In this document: positions 15,186 to 27,678 of the stretch, in pieces
How the letters are laid out: every line of letters begins with the position of its first letter
Numbering within the stretch: position 1 is the stretch's first letter
From: Pseudomonadota bacterium
Lineage (GTDB): Bacteria; Pseudomonadota; Gammaproteobacteria; Acidiferrobacterales; Acidiferrobacteraceae
Reading direction: 5' to 3'
DNA: 54,563 nucleotides
Assembly: GCA_021777335.1 (NCBI GenBank)
Contig: JAJYDT010000010.1
Coordinates: forward strand, 1-54,563
Program-made: the position numbers and the translations under genes
The notes under the pieces: generated by a model
What the model was told of the DNA's origin: nothing
The model's database searches: none
Seen by the model: the letters and a program-made list of their open reading frames with translations, nothing else

Positions 15186-16454
15186 TCAGACGAAGTCTGC
15201 ACCACCCATATAGGGACGCAGAGGCTCAGGGATGCGGATTCGCCCGGTAGCGTCCTGTCCATTCTCCATCACGGCAACCAGCGTCCGTCCGACGGCAAGC
15301 CCGGAACCATTAAGCGTATGGATGAACTCGGGCTTTGTGCCTTCCTTGGCGCGGTAGCGTGCGCGCAGCCTGCGTGCCTGAAACTCGCCGAAATTGCTGC
15401 ATGACGAGATTTCCCGGTAACAACCCGAGCCCGGCAACCATACCTCAAGATCGTAAGTCTTGGCAGATGAGAATCCAAGATCGCCCGCACACAGGCTCAT
15501 CACGCGGTACGGTAAGCCAAGGCGCTTGAGGATAACCTCCGCGTGGGCCGTTAACGCCTCATGCGCCGCTGCGGACGCATCCGGCGAGGTCATCTGCACA
15601 AGCTCGACTTTCTCGAACTGATGCTGGCGGATCATGCCGCGCGTATCCCGCCCTGCCGCACCGGCCTCGCTTCGGAAGCATGGGGTGTGGCACACGAACC
15701 GCGCAGGCAGCTCGCTGGCCTCGAACACACGATCGCGCGCGAGGTTGGTCACGGGCACCTCGGCAGTCGGAATGAGGTAAAGATCCTGTCCCCGCACCGC
15801 ATAAAGGTCGTCCCCGAATTTGGGTAACTGTCCTGTGCCGACCAAGCTCTCGGCCTGGACGAGATACGGGACATAGACCTCACGATACCCATGCTCGCGC
15901 GTATGAATATCCAACATGAACTGCGTGAGCCCCCGGTGCAGCCGTGCGAGACGGTCATGCAGCACCACAAAGCGGGCACCGCTGATTCGCGCCGCAGCCT
16001 CGAAGTCCATCTGCCCAAGATTCACCCCAAGCGCGACATGGTCGAGCGGTTTGAAGGTAAATGGTGTCGGTTCTCCCCAGCGCCGGATCTCGCGGTTGTC
16101 ATCCTCGCCGCGACCGTCCGGGACCGAATCGTCTGGCAGGTTAGGCAGGTTGAGCGCCAGCTCGGTAAGTCGAGCCTGAAGGACCTCAAGGTCCTGCTCG
16201 GAGGCCGCAAGTTCCTTGCCGATATCACTGACGCGCGCCAGCAGGTCGGTGGAATCCTCGCCAGCTGCCTTGCGCCGGCCTACCTCCTTCGACAACCGAT
16301 TGCGGTCACTCTGCAACTCCTGCGTCCGTACCTGAACGGCCTTTCGGCGGGTTTCAAGTTCGGTGAACGCCCCTGTGTCGACAGAAAAACCGCGGCGCGC
16401 AAGGCCGCGCACCACGGTGTCGAGTTGCATGCGCAGTATCTTCGGATCGAGCAT
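15186..16454 (-). CDS. serS: Seryl-tRNA synthetase
   Basis: This 422-residue class II synthetase charges tRNA-Ser (and tRNA-Sec where present) with serine in the cytoplasm. The N-terminus [14 protein letters not shown] leads into the long antiparallel coiled-coil arm (about 30-110) that binds the long variable arm of tRNA-Ser. The catalytic core has motif 2 around [19 protein letters not shown], followed by [11 protein letters not shown], and motif 3 as [18 protein letters not shown] near the C-terminus. Length is normal. The start has no strong ribosome-binding site, but the 111-bp gap before it contains nested inverted repeats. It is downstream of sdhE on the same strand and may be read from the sdh promoter or its own. 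Confidence 0.97.
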   Translation of the reverse strand: MLDPKILRMQLDTVVRGLARRGFSVDTGAFTELETRRKAVQVRTQELQSDRNRLSKEVGRRKAAGEDSTDLLARVSDIGKELAASEQDLEVLQARLTELALNLPNLPDDSVPDGRGEDDNREIRRWGEPTPFTFKPLDHVALGVNLGQMDFEAAARISGARFVVLHDRLARLHRGLTQFMLDIHTREHGYREVYVPYLVQAESLVGTGQLPKFGDDLYAVRGQDLYLIPTAEVPVTNLARDRVFEASELPARFVCHTPCFRSEAGAAGRDTRGMIRQHQFEKVELVQMTSPDASAAAHEALTAHAEVILKRLGLPYRVMSLCAGDLGFSSAKTYDLEVWLPGSGCYREISSCSNFGEFQARRLRARYRAKEGTKPEFIHTLNGSGLAVGRTLVAVMENGQDATGRIRIPEPLRPYMGGADFV

Positions 16455-16459
16455 GGCGT

Positions 16460-16556
16460 TTAAAGGTTCTTATTTAGGTAAGACGGCCGCAGGCGTGCTG
16501 TTCCGCGGGCCATCTTACTGCCTTCGGCCCGATAGCGGCAATAATGCAACCTTTAA
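16460..16556 (-). promoter_or_regulatory. Nested inverted repeats in the serS leader
   Basis: An outer pair TTAAAGGTT/AACCTTTAA (16460-16468 and 16548-16556) encloses an inner pair GTAAGACGGCC/GGCCATCTTAC (16478-16488 and 16508-16518), the latter with one G-U pair in RNA. They fill the sdhE-serS gap and could fold the serS leader into a multi-stem RNA. No U-run follows, so it is not a simple terminator. Confidence 0.45.
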
Positions 16557-16565
16557 GCAGAACCA

Positions 16566-16784
16566 TCACAGGGACACCGCCCGCAGACGGGCAATAAGCG
16601 CCTGCAGTGCCGGCTCCGCTGGTGCGCCTTCCCCACGCAACCAGTGCTGTAAATCATGGTCCGAATGCTCAAGAAGCCGTTCAATATCCGCGATCATTGC
16701 ATGCTCGTCCGGCGACACACCGGCGACGAGACGCGCAAGCAGCAGATCGAGCTCGAGCAATCCACGCCGACAACGCCAGCGCAC
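16566..16784 (-). CDS. sdhE: FAD assembly factor SdhE (succinate dehydrogenase flavinylation)
   Basis: This small protein promotes covalent attachment of FAD to SdhA. The family signature RWRCRRGLLELDLLL is present, followed by the acidic helical bundle (IADIERLLEHSDHDLQHWL), which fits the SdhE/YgfY/CptB fold. The start is uncertain. The GTG at 16784 yields 72 residues and begins just before the signature, 11 bases after the sdhB stop. An ATG at 16868 would give 100 residues but overlap sdhB by 73 bases. Neither has a good ribosome-binding site. It is the last gene of sdhCDAB-E, directly linking the factor to its client; ygfZ lies divergently at the other end. Confidence 0.88.
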   Translation of the reverse strand: MRWRCRRGLLELDLLLARLVAGVSPDEHAMIADIERLLEHSDHDLQHWLRGEGAPAEPALQALIARLRAVSL

Positions 16785-16795
16785 GCGCGCGAGTG

Positions 16796-17491
16796 CTAGA
16801 TCCGCCGTTTTGCGAGCATCTGCCGGATCACAGCGATCGAGCGGGATGGATTCAGTCCTTTTGGGCATACCTCGGCACAGTTCATGATGGTGTGGCAACG
16901 GTACAGACGATACGGGTCTTCGAGCGCGTCAAGGCGCTCTCCTGTTCTCTGGTCGCGCGTATCGGCAAGAAACCGGTGCGCCTGCAGGAGCGCCGCCGGT
17001 CCGAGGAAACGTTCCGGGTTCCACCAGAACGATGGACACGCTGTAGAGCAGGCGCCACACAAGATGCACTCGTACAGCCCGTTGAGCGTAGCGCGATTTT
17101 CTGGCGACTGAAATCGCTCGATTTCTGGCTCCGGGTCATCATTGATAAGCCATGGCCGGATGGTCCTGTACTGGCGGTAGAACGGTGTCATGTCTACCAC
17201 GAGATCGCGGATAACCGGCAGGCCGGGGAGTGGGCGGATCTCGATCGGATCTGAGAGATCAGAAAGCGGAGTGATGCAAGCGAGCCGGTTACGTCCGTTC
17301 ACATTCAACGCGTCCGAACCACATACCCCTTCGCGGCAGGAGGCACGGAACGCGAGGGACTCGTCGCGCGCCTTGATGAGGAGAAGCGCCTCAAGCAGCA
17401 TCACGGGGTGCTCGTCCGCGTCAATGTGAAACTCCTGCAGCCAAGGAGGGGCGCCGGTCTCCGGGTCATATCGATAGATTCGAAAACGCAT
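16796..17491 (-). CDS. sdhB: Succinate dehydrogenase iron-sulfur subunit
   Basis: This 231-residue subunit of complex II passes electrons from SdhA to ubiquinone through three Fe-S clusters. The 2Fe-2S ligand region is SCREGVCGSDALNVNGRNRLAC (third ligand replaced by Asp, as in E. coli). The C-terminal ferredoxin part has CILCGACSTACP and CHTIMNCAEVCPKGL for the 4Fe-4S and 3Fe-4S clusters, at about residues 143-154 and 200-214. Length is normal. It begins 2 bases after the sdhA stop and its end is followed by sdhE. Confidence 0.97.
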   Translation of the reverse strand: MRFRIYRYDPETGAPPWLQEFHIDADEHPVMLLEALLLIKARDESLAFRASCREGVCGSDALNVNGRNRLACITPLSDLSDPIEIRPLPGLPVIRDLVVDMTPFYRQYRTIRPWLINDDPEPEIERFQSPENRATLNGLYECILCGACSTACPSFWWNPERFLGPAALLQAHRFLADTRDQRTGERLDALEDPYRLYRCHTIMNCAEVCPKGLNPSRSIAVIRQMLAKRRI

Positions 17492-17493
17492 AG

Positions 17494-19257
17494 TCAGTAG
17501 CTGCGTTCCTTCGGCGGGAAAGGATCAACGGTGAGGGGACGCGTGCGCACGGGTTTATAATCGACCTGCTGTCGGTCACGGTAGAATAGGCTGTGCTTCA
17601 GCCATCGCGTGTCATCACGCACCGGGTAGTCAACACGCGAGTGGGCACCACGGCTCTCCGTGCGCGCCGCCGCCGAGGCCACCGTCGCATACGCCACCTC
17701 TATCAGGTTCTCAAGCTCAAGGGCCTCGATACGTGCGGTATTGAACACCCTGCTGCGGTCGCTAAGCCGGGCATGCGCGAGGCGCTCGCGCAGTGTGGTT
17801 ACCCGCGCCTTCCCCTCATCAAGCACCTCTTGCGTCCTGAAAACACCGCAATAACGCTCCATCACGACCCTCAGCTCGTCACCGATCGCCGACACTGGTT
17901 CGCCCTCGTCCGTGCGGTCCCATCGCTCGAGCCTCGCGATACCGGGCTCCGCGATCTCCGGTCTAAACGGACGATGATACGGATTGTCGCGTAGGTACTC
18001 GATCACGTGCTCACCCGCGGCGTGCCCAAAGACGATGATGTCAAGTAGCGAATTTCCTCCAAGCCGGTTTGCCCCGTGGATCGATACGCACGCGCATTCA
18101 CCAATGGCATAGAGCCCAAGCTGGGGTTCCTCCGGTCCGTGCCCCACAGGCACCACCACCTGGCCGTGTCGGTTCGTCGGAATGCCGCCCATGAAATAAT
18201 GTGCGGTCGGGTATACCGGTATCGGGTCCTTTGCCGGGTCTACATGGGCGAAACGGATTGCGGTCTCGCGTATACCCGGGAGGCGCTCCCGGATAAGCGC
18301 ATCACCCAGTTGATCAAGCTTCAGCAACACATGATCCTTGTTCTTCCCGCATCCACGGCCTTCCTGTACCTCAACGTGGATGGCGCGGCTGACCACATCG
18401 CGGCTCGCGAGATCCTTCGCCTTCGGCGCGTACCGTTCCATGAACCGCTCGCCGCGATCATTGATCAGATAACCCCCCTCCCCCCGCGCGCCTTCCGTGA
18501 TCAGGATACCGATGCCGGCGATTCCGGTAGGATGGAACTGCACGAATTCCATGTCCTGCAGCGGGATACCCGCACGCAGCGCCATCGCCATACCATCCCC
18601 GGTATTGACGAGTGCGTTGGTCGATGTGCGGAACATCCTCCCGGCGCCGCCGGTCGCAAGCAAGGTCGTCTTTGCCTCGATGATCAGGGGTTCTCCGGTC
18701 TCAATCTCGAGCACGAGCGCACCGAGCGTATAGCCTTCCCGGTCCCTGAGCAGTTCAATTGCGAAATACTCGTTGAAGAAGTGCGTCTTTGCCTTCAGAT
18801 TCTGCTGATACAGGGCATGCAGGATGGCGTGGCCCGTGCGGTCCGCCGCGGCGCAGGTGCGTGCAGCCTGCTCGCCACCGAAGTTCTGGCTCTGGCCGCC
18901 GAAGCGTCTCTGGTAGATCCGCCCGTTATCGAGCCTCGAAAAGGGCACGCCATAGTGCTCAAGCTCGATAACGAGGCGCCCGGCCGCACGGCACATGTAC
19001 TCGATCGCGTCCTGGTCCCCAAGGTAGTCCCCGCCCTTGACCGTATCGTACATGTGCCAGTGCCAGTGATCTGGAAGCACATTGCCAAGCGCCGCGTTGA
19101 CACCCCCCTGGGCGGCAACCGTATGCGAGCGTGTTGGAAACACCTTGGAGACTACTGCCACCTGAATGTCCGCGCTTGACACCTGCAGCGCAGCGCGCAA
19201 TCCGGCCCCGCCGGCACCAATCACGAGACAGTCGAATTGTCTTTTCGGGATCATCAT
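17494..19257 (-). CDS. sdhA: Succinate dehydrogenase flavoprotein subunit
   Basis: This 587-residue catalytic subunit oxidises succinate to fumarate on the cytoplasmic side of the membrane. The Rossmann motif is CLVIGAGGAGLRAALQ (10-25), and the covalent-FAD histidine is H45 in RSHTVAAQGGVNAALG. Substrate-binding segments include QFHPTGI, TEGARGEGGYL, AHYFMGGIPTN and GANRLGGNSLLDI. The C-terminal helical domain ends with SRGAHSRVDYPVRDDTRWLKH and the Tyr-rich tail. The start is ATG at 19257 (a second ATG follows at 19254), 2 bases after the sdhD stop; a longer reading frame would overlap sdhD and is rejected. Confidence 0.98.
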   Translation of the reverse strand: MMIPKRQFDCLVIGAGGAGLRAALQVSSADIQVAVVSKVFPTRSHTVAAQGGVNAALGNVLPDHWHWHMYDTVKGGDYLGDQDAIEYMCRAAGRLVIELEHYGVPFSRLDNGRIYQRRFGGQSQNFGGEQAARTCAAADRTGHAILHALYQQNLKAKTHFFNEYFAIELLRDREGYTLGALVLEIETGEPLIIEAKTTLLATGGAGRMFRTSTNALVNTGDGMAMALRAGIPLQDMEFVQFHPTGIAGIGILITEGARGEGGYLINDRGERFMERYAPKAKDLASRDVVSRAIHVEVQEGRGCGKNKDHVLLKLDQLGDALIRERLPGIRETAIRFAHVDPAKDPIPVYPTAHYFMGGIPTNRHGQVVVPVGHGPEEPQLGLYAIGECACVSIHGANRLGGNSLLDIIVFGHAAGEHVIEYLRDNPYHRPFRPEIAEPGIARLERWDRTDEGEPVSAIGDELRVVMERYCGVFRTQEVLDEGKARVTTLRERLAHARLSDRSRVFNTARIEALELENLIEVAYATVASAAARTESRGAHSRVDYPVRDDTRWLKHSLFYRDRQQVDYKPVRTRPLTVDPFPPKERSY

Positions 19258-19259
19258 GC

Positions 19260-19607
19260 TCAGCGCCAGAGGATCCTGAACGCCCAGAGCGCCTGAGCCA
19301 TGAGGACGCACCCTACCGTGAGCTCAACCAAGAGTCGCACCGCCGCCAACCGTATATAGTCGCGGAATACGCTGCGCAGCCCAATCCACGCATGTCCGAG
19401 AAGCCCAAGCGCAAACACGAGCGTCGAGACACGGATCAGGTTTCCCGACCAAAGGGTACGCCATTGCTCGTAGCTTCGGGGAGGAACGAAGGCAAGGCGT
19501 ACACCAAGAAACAGCAGAAACAGGGCGAGATACAGCGCGGTCAGTCTCTGCAGCATCCACTCGACCGTGCCGGAATGGGCCGACCCAAGATTGCGATCGC
19601 TGCTCAT
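19260..19607 (-). CDS. sdhD: Succinate dehydrogenase membrane anchor SdhD
   Basis: This 115-residue hydrophobic subunit has three membrane helices and anchors SdhAB, sharing the haem b and quinone site with SdhC. VEWMLQRLTALYL corresponds to the conserved first-helix region. LLGHAWIGLRSVFRDYI contains the haem-ligand His and the conserved H-x(3)-G-x-R-x(5)-DY pattern. Start and sdhC stop overlap as ATGA, so translation is coupled. Confidence 0.93.
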   Translation of the reverse strand: MSSDRNLGSAHSGTVEWMLQRLTALYLALFLLFLGVRLAFVPPRSYEQWRTLWSGNLIRVSTLVFALGLLGHAWIGLRSVFRDYIRLAAVRLLVELTVGCVLMAQALWAFRILWR

Positions 19608-19972
19608 ACGAAAAGCGCTATGGCGAGCGCGGTGACAGCGGCCAACATGAGGGTGGCATACGCACTCGCGCGCGCGACGCGAAGACCCGCACCGATGTCG
19701 AGATCGAGCAGGATATGCCGTATTCCGGCCAATAGGTGGTGCGCAAGCAGCCATACCGCCACGGCAAGCAGGACGCGGCCACCAGGCGATTCCAGCACCT
19801 GTCGCCATGCATCAAACGAGCGCTCGTCGTGCAACGACCGGGACAATGCGTAAAGCAGGGCCGGGAAAACAATGGCGAGCAGCACGCCGGTTGCGCGGTG
19901 CAGGACTGAAACCACGGCACCCACAGGCAATCGTGAATGCAGCAGACCCTGATCGACCGGGCGCGAACTCAT
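19604..19972 (-). CDS. sdhC: Succinate dehydrogenase cytochrome b556 subunit SdhC
   Basis: This protein of about 122 residues has three membrane helices. RPVDQG, then VGAVVSVLHRATGVLLAI, forms the conserved first helix, which includes the Ser and Arg of the quinone site. AHHLLAGIRHILLD contains the expected haem-ligand His. It is the first gene of sdhCDAB-E. The ATG at 19972 lacks a ribosome-binding site; a TTG 15 bases upstream (19987) has AGGA 7 bases ahead and may be the true start. The 85-bp divergent gap to ygfZ contains the palindrome CTATAGCTATAG (20031-20042). Confidence 0.92.
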   Translation of the reverse strand: MSSRPVDQGLLHSRLPVGAVVSVLHRATGVLLAIVFPALLYALSRSLHDERSFDAWRQVLESPGGRVLLAVAVWLLAHHLLAGIRHILLDLDIGAGLRVARASAYATLMLAAVTALAIALFV

Positions 19973-20030
19973 TTTGATAGACCGCAAATTCTCGTCCTAC
20001 TTGGAATTGGGTTATGATGCAACCTCTAAA

Positions 20031-20042
20031 CTATAGCTATAG
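20031..20042. promoter_or_regulatory. Palindrome in the sdhC-ygfZ divergent promoter region
   Basis: CTATAGCTATAG is a perfect 12-bp palindrome in the only AT-rich part of the 85-bp divergent gap. It may supply -10 elements (TATAGY on both strands) or bind a regulator. No strong -35 pairs with it. Confidence 0.35.
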
Positions 20043-20057
20043 CGTGAAATAATCGCC

Positions 20058-21083
20058 ATGCCCAACGATTCCCACATACCCTCGGCTGAATCCAAGGACG
20101 CTACAGGCGCTTACGTCGAAGGACCGGGTCGGGACGTCGCGCGAATCGCGGAAGGTGACATCGTTGCGGAACTACACCACCTCTCGCTGCTCCGCGTAAC
20201 CGGGGTGGATGCCCCATCCTTTCTTCAGGGACAACTCACAAACGACGTAATCTCGACGCAAGGCACCTGTTATGCCGCCTACTGTACTGCCCAGGGGCGC
20301 ACGCTGGCGCTGTTTCTCGTTGTGCGGGTCGAAAATGGGTTTCTGCTCAAGCTTCGGCATACACTTGCGGCCACCATCGCAAACCGCCTGAGGATGTTTG
20401 TCCTGCGCGCGAAGGTAGAGATTGAAGTCGCAGATACACTCTCTCTTACTGGCCTGTACGGACCAGAAGCGCCGACACTCCTTGCTGCGGCGGGACTGCC
20501 TCTACCGGCGGAATCAGCGGGGGCAACAGCGGTTGCGAATGCGGTAGTGGTCTTGCGCCGGCCCGGGGCGCATCCACGCTTTGAGATCCTTGCGCCACGA
20601 GGTGACGACACCGTGCAGCGGTTGATGGGCTTGGCGCGCCGGGTGGGCTATCGCGCATGGGTATGGCTCGACATCCACAGTGGCCTACCCGATCTTGTGC
20701 CCGCAACCTCCGACCTGTTCGTGCCGCAGATGCTCAATATCGATGCACTCCAGGGCATCAGCTTTTCGAAGGGTTGCTATCCGGGGCAGGAGATCGTCGC
20801 GCGCACGCACTATCTAGGAAAACTCAAGCAGCGGATGTATCGCGCACGGGTGGCATCGCCTGCACCACTCCACCCCGGGGTTCCCCTCTATGCCCCGAAT
20901 TTTCTCGGGCAAGCTGCAGGGCACATCGTTGAGGCGGAACTCGCGCCGGACGGGCGTACCGATCTTTTAGCCGTGATCCAGACCGCGAGCGCGCGCCTAA
21001 ACGCGGTACAGGTCGACACCCCGGACGGACCCCGCCTTCAGTTGGAGTCTTTGCCCTATCCGTTGCCAGCGCCGTCCGGATAG
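20058..21083 (+). CDS. ygfZ: Folate-binding protein YgfZ (Fe-S cluster repair/assembly)
   Basis: This 341-residue member of the GcvT-like YgfZ family binds tetrahydrofolate and supports the activity of certain Fe-S enzymes. The signature KGCYPGQEIVARTHYLGK, with the functional Cys, is at about 236-253. FLQGQLTNDV in the N-terminal half is also typical. The N-terminus has about 35 extra residues before the family core (HHLSLLRVTG). It is divergent from sdhCDAB-E. The link is sensible because complex II needs Fe-S clusters, and ygfZ and sdhE (ygfY) are also near each other in other bacteria. Its 3' end overlaps ftsB by 28 bases in the opposite strand. Confidence 0.93.
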   Translation: MPNDSHIPSAESKDATGAYVEGPGRDVARIAEGDIVAELHHLSLLRVTGVDAPSFLQGQLTNDVISTQGTCYAAYCTAQGRTLALFLVVRVENGFLLKLRHTLAATIANRLRMFVLRAKVEIEVADTLSLTGLYGPEAPTLLAAAGLPLPAESAGATAVANAVVVLRRPGAHPRFEILAPRGDDTVQRLMGLARRVGYRAWVWLDIHSGLPDLVPATSDLFVPQMLNIDALQGISFSKGCYPGQEIVARTHYLGKLKQRMYRARVASPAPLHPGVPLYAPNFLGQAAGHIVEAELAPDGRTDLLAVIQTASARLNAVQVDTPDGPRLQLESLPYPLPAPSG

Positions 21084-21397
21084 GGGACGAATACGGCGGT
21101 AGGGGGATTCCCTGGAACCACCTGGTAGAATATTTCGCCCTTCCGGATCATGCCAAGGGTGGTGCGCGCCTCCGCCTGCGCCGAGGAGAGCCCATGACGC
21201 TTGAGGTCCGCTACCTGCGCCGCAAGCGCCGTGTTGCGCGCCACGCGCCGCACGTTTCGCGCCTCCGCTACGGCGATCCGGCGATGCAGACGCCAGACCG
21301 ACAAGACACTGCCGCGACCGATCCAAAGGTCATACTGTAACACCGCAAGAGCAGTGATGATCGCGTACAGGGCCAACCGTTGTATCCTCGATGTCAT
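21056..21397 (-). CDS. ftsB: Cell division protein FtsB
   Basis: This 113-residue bitopic membrane protein has a short cytoplasmic tail (MTSRIQR), one membrane helix (about 8-22), LWIGRGSVLSVWRL, and a coiled coil (about 35-68: IAVAEARNVRRVARNTALAAQVADL). It ends with the FtsB-type motif EARTTLGMIRKGEIFYQVV. FtsB bridges FtsL and FtsQ at the division septum. The ATG at 21397, 19 bp after the eno stop, fits the family length; the frame extends further upstream only by overlapping eno. The usual ispD/ispF do not follow. Instead the gene converges on and overlaps ygfZ by 28 bp. Confidence 0.93.
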   Translation of the reverse strand: MTSRIQRLALYAIITALAVLQYDLWIGRGSVLSVWRLHRRIAVAEARNVRRVARNTALAAQVADLKRHGLSSAQAEARTTLGMIRKGEIFYQVVPGNPPTAVFVPYPDGAGNG

Positions 21398-21416
21398 GAA
21401 CCCCCGTCGGCAGCTA

Positions 21417-25340
<3,924 letters not shown>

Positions 25341-25379
25341 TCACAACCAATTTCGGTAGGCTTTTGGTCAGCAGAACTT

Positions 25380-26723
25380 CTAGGCAAGCGGCTCGATGTG
25401 AATTACGGTGCCACGCTCGTCGTTGTTTGCGGCGTACGGTGCGCATACCCACAAATCACCCACTGCGGCAAGATCCTCGCCGGCAAAAAGGAGTGGCAGC
25501 CGACCGCGTTCCCATGGCGGAACACCCCGGTCCTGCAGCAGCTTTTTCAATCGCCGGCGGTGGCCGCCAGGCGGAATCCGACAGATCTCCCCGCCTCGCC
25601 TCAGGCGCACCTCCACCTGCGATGCACGTGCGCATGCGACCCCACGCCCGGTCTCCGGGGAAGGAACGAGCATAAGGCCCAAGGCCGGCACTCGAAGCGG
25701 CGCGGACAAATCCCACATTAGCGGGATAAAATGGTCGACTCGCCGGGACGTAACGTGATACAGCAAACCACGGTAGCGACGAAGGTCGGCTCCCGGCCAG
25801 GAGATTCTGGCCGAAGCCGGTTCCTTGCCCACCCAATGCACGAGGCGATCAAGCTGTCGCGTGTCGCACCCTACCCCACCCCGAACAAGCCAACGGCGAA
25901 GCAGGTTGGCGAGCCTCGGTACAGACAGACCGTGCAATGCCTCGAGACGTAGCGCCACAACGCCTGGAACCGCGCAACGCGCAAGATCCTCGTCAGCTAC
26001 CTCTTCAAGCAGCGCGCGCGCGGAAGCGGCATGCCGCGCTCCGCGCGCAAGCGCTGCAGGCGCTGCAGGCCATCGCTCCATAATGAGTGGCATCACCCGA
26101 TGGCGCAAAAAATTGCGGCTGTAACGGCAGTCCTGGTTGCTGGGATCCTCGACCCAGGCAAGCCCGCGCCCGAGCGCGTAACGCGTGAGCTCAGAACCTG
26201 GAACATCGAGCAGGGGGCGCACCAGCTGCCCACGCCCAAACGGAACTGATCGAGGAACAGCGGACATTCCACCGAGCCCGGCACCCCTGAGAAGCTGGAG
26301 CAGCACCGTCTCTGCCTGATCGTTCTCGTGATGCGCCGTCAGCAGAACCTCTTTGTCGGAAAGCATCTCGCGCAACCTGTCATAACGCTCCATGCGTGCC
26401 GCAGCCTCTGGGCCGAGACCGAGGTGGCCTGCAACGGTAACCCTGACGATCGTGCATTCAACACCAAGCTGCGCGCAGACAGCGGCGCAGTGCTGTGCCC
26501 AGTCATCTGCGGATACATGGAGACCATGATGGATATGAATCGCGCGGACGGTCTGCGGCCCAGCGCCCGGGGTGCTTGTCAACGCGTGTAACAACGCGAA
26601 CGAATCCACACCACCGCTGAACGCCACCGCAAAACGACTATCCCGTGGAAGGTTCAATTCGCCAAACAGAACACGCTCTAGCAGCTGCGGAGAAAAAACC
26701 TCACGCCTCTTCAAACTGGCCAT
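25380..26723 (-). CDS. tilS: tRNA(Ile)-lysidine synthase
   Basis: This 447-residue N-type ATP pyrophosphatase turns C34 of tRNA-Ile(CAU) into lysidine so that AUA is read as Ile. The PP-loop SGGVDS is at 36-41, and the conserved [22 protein letters not shown] follows, with GLGGMSAVP and VRPLLDV. The C-terminal substrate-binding domain has [39 protein letters not shown]. Length and order are normal. Its ATG overlaps the end of accA by 23 bases. Confidence 0.96.
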   Translation of the reverse strand: MASLKRREVFSPQLLERVLFGELNLPRDSRFAVAFSGGVDSFALLHALTSTPGAGPQTVRAIHIHHGLHVSADDWAQHCAAVCAQLGVECTIVRVTVAGHLGLGPEAAARMERYDRLREMLSDKEVLLTAHHENDQAETVLLQLLRGAGLGGMSAVPRSVPFGRGQLVRPLLDVPGSELTRYALGRGLAWVEDPSNQDCRYSRNFLRHRVMPLIMERWPAAPAALARGARHAASARALLEEVADEDLARCAVPGVVALRLEALHGLSVPRLANLLRRWLVRGGVGCDTRQLDRLVHWVGKEPASARISWPGADLRRYRGLLYHVTSRRVDHFIPLMWDLSAPLRVPALGLMLVPSPETGRGVACARASQVEVRLRRGGEICRIPPGGHRRRLKKLLQDRGVPPWERGRLPLLFAGEDLAAVGDLWVCAPYAANNDERGTVIHIEPLA

Positions 26724-27660
26724 ATTCCATCAGCCGCCGATAGCGCCGCTCGACCAGCTCGTCGACCGGGATCGCAAGCAGTGTCGTGAACAAGGTCTCG
26801 ATGGCAACCTTGAGCGCCTGACATGCACCATCGACATCCCGGTGTGCGCCCCCAAGAGGCTCGGGGACGATCCCGTCGATGATTCCGAGTGCCTTCAGGC
26901 TGTCGGCCGTGATTCCCATAGCCTCAGCCGCGAGCGGCGCCTTGTCTGTAGACTTCCATAGAATCGACGCACATCCTTCGGGTGAAATTACGGAATAGGT
27001 CGAATACTGAAGCATCAGCGTCCGGTCAGCGACACCGATCGCGAGCGCTCCCCCCGAACCTCCTTCGCCAATGATGGTCGCAATGATGGGCACACGCAGA
27101 CGTGACATCTCGTAGAGATTGCGCGCGATTGCCTCGCTCTGGCCACGTTCCTCTGCGCCTACTCCGGGATACGCGCCTGGTGTGTCAATAAACGTGAGGA
27201 TTGGCAAATTGAAACGCTCCGCAAGTTTCATGATCCGGAGTGCCTTCCGGTATCCCTCGGGGCGGGGCATGCCGAAATTGCGGCGCACTTTCTCACGCGT
27301 ATCACGGCCCTTCTGGTGACCAATCACTGCCACTGGCCTGTCCATAAACCGCGCGATGCCCGCAACAATTGCGGGGTCATCAGCGAAGCTGCGATCACCA
27401 TGCAGCTCCTCGAAATCCCTGCAGACCCGCCCCACGTAATCAAGCGTATAGGGTCGCAACGGATGACGCGCGAGCTGTGCGACCTGCCAGGGCGTCAACG
27501 AGGAAAAAACAGACTCGGTCAGCTTCCGGCTCTTTGTGCGCAGCCTTGCGATCTCCTCCTTGATATTAAGCTCGCCGTTCGACTCAAGGTAGCGAAGAGA
27601 TTCGATCTTCGACTCAAGATCGGCGATTGATTGCTCAAAATCCAGAAAATTCTGGTTCAT
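26701..27660 (-). CDS. accA: Acetyl-CoA carboxylase carboxyltransferase subunit alpha
   Basis: This 319-residue protein, with AccD, transfers the carboxyl group from biotin to acetyl-CoA to make malonyl-CoA for fatty-acid synthesis. The coiled N-terminus ([18 protein letters not shown]) is followed by [56 protein letters not shown] and [27 protein letters not shown]. The oxyanion glycines appear in [16 protein letters not shown]. Length is normal and the start is clear (MNQNFLDFE). It lies 18 bp after dnaE. Confidence 0.98.
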   Translation of the reverse strand: MNQNFLDFEQSIADLESKIESLRYLESNGELNIKEEIARLRTKSRKLTESVFSSLTPWQVAQLARHPLRPYTLDYVGRVCRDFEELHGDRSFADDPAIVAGIARFMDRPVAVIGHQKGRDTREKVRRNFGMPRPEGYRKALRIMKLAERFNLPILTFIDTPGAYPGVGAEERGQSEAIARNLYEMSRLRVPIIATIIGEGGSGGALAIGVADRTLMLQYSTYSVISPEGCASILWKSTDKAPLAAEAMGITADSLKALGIIDGIVPEPLGGAHRDVDGACQALKVAIETLFTTLLAIPVDELVERRYRRLMEYGQFEEA

Positions 27661-27678
27661 AGAACGAACGATGGCCGA

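Noticed and set aside
16455-16566. T-box-like string before serS
   Set aside because: The minus strand has TGGCCCGCGG, close to the T-box core TGGNACCGCGG, but one base is missing. There is no terminator/antiterminator pair or specifier loop that I can see, and T-boxes are rare in Proteobacteria.
16785-16868. Longer SdhE start at 16868
   Set aside because: It would overlap sdhB by 73 bases and put residues unlike SdhE before the signature. It is kept only as an alternative.
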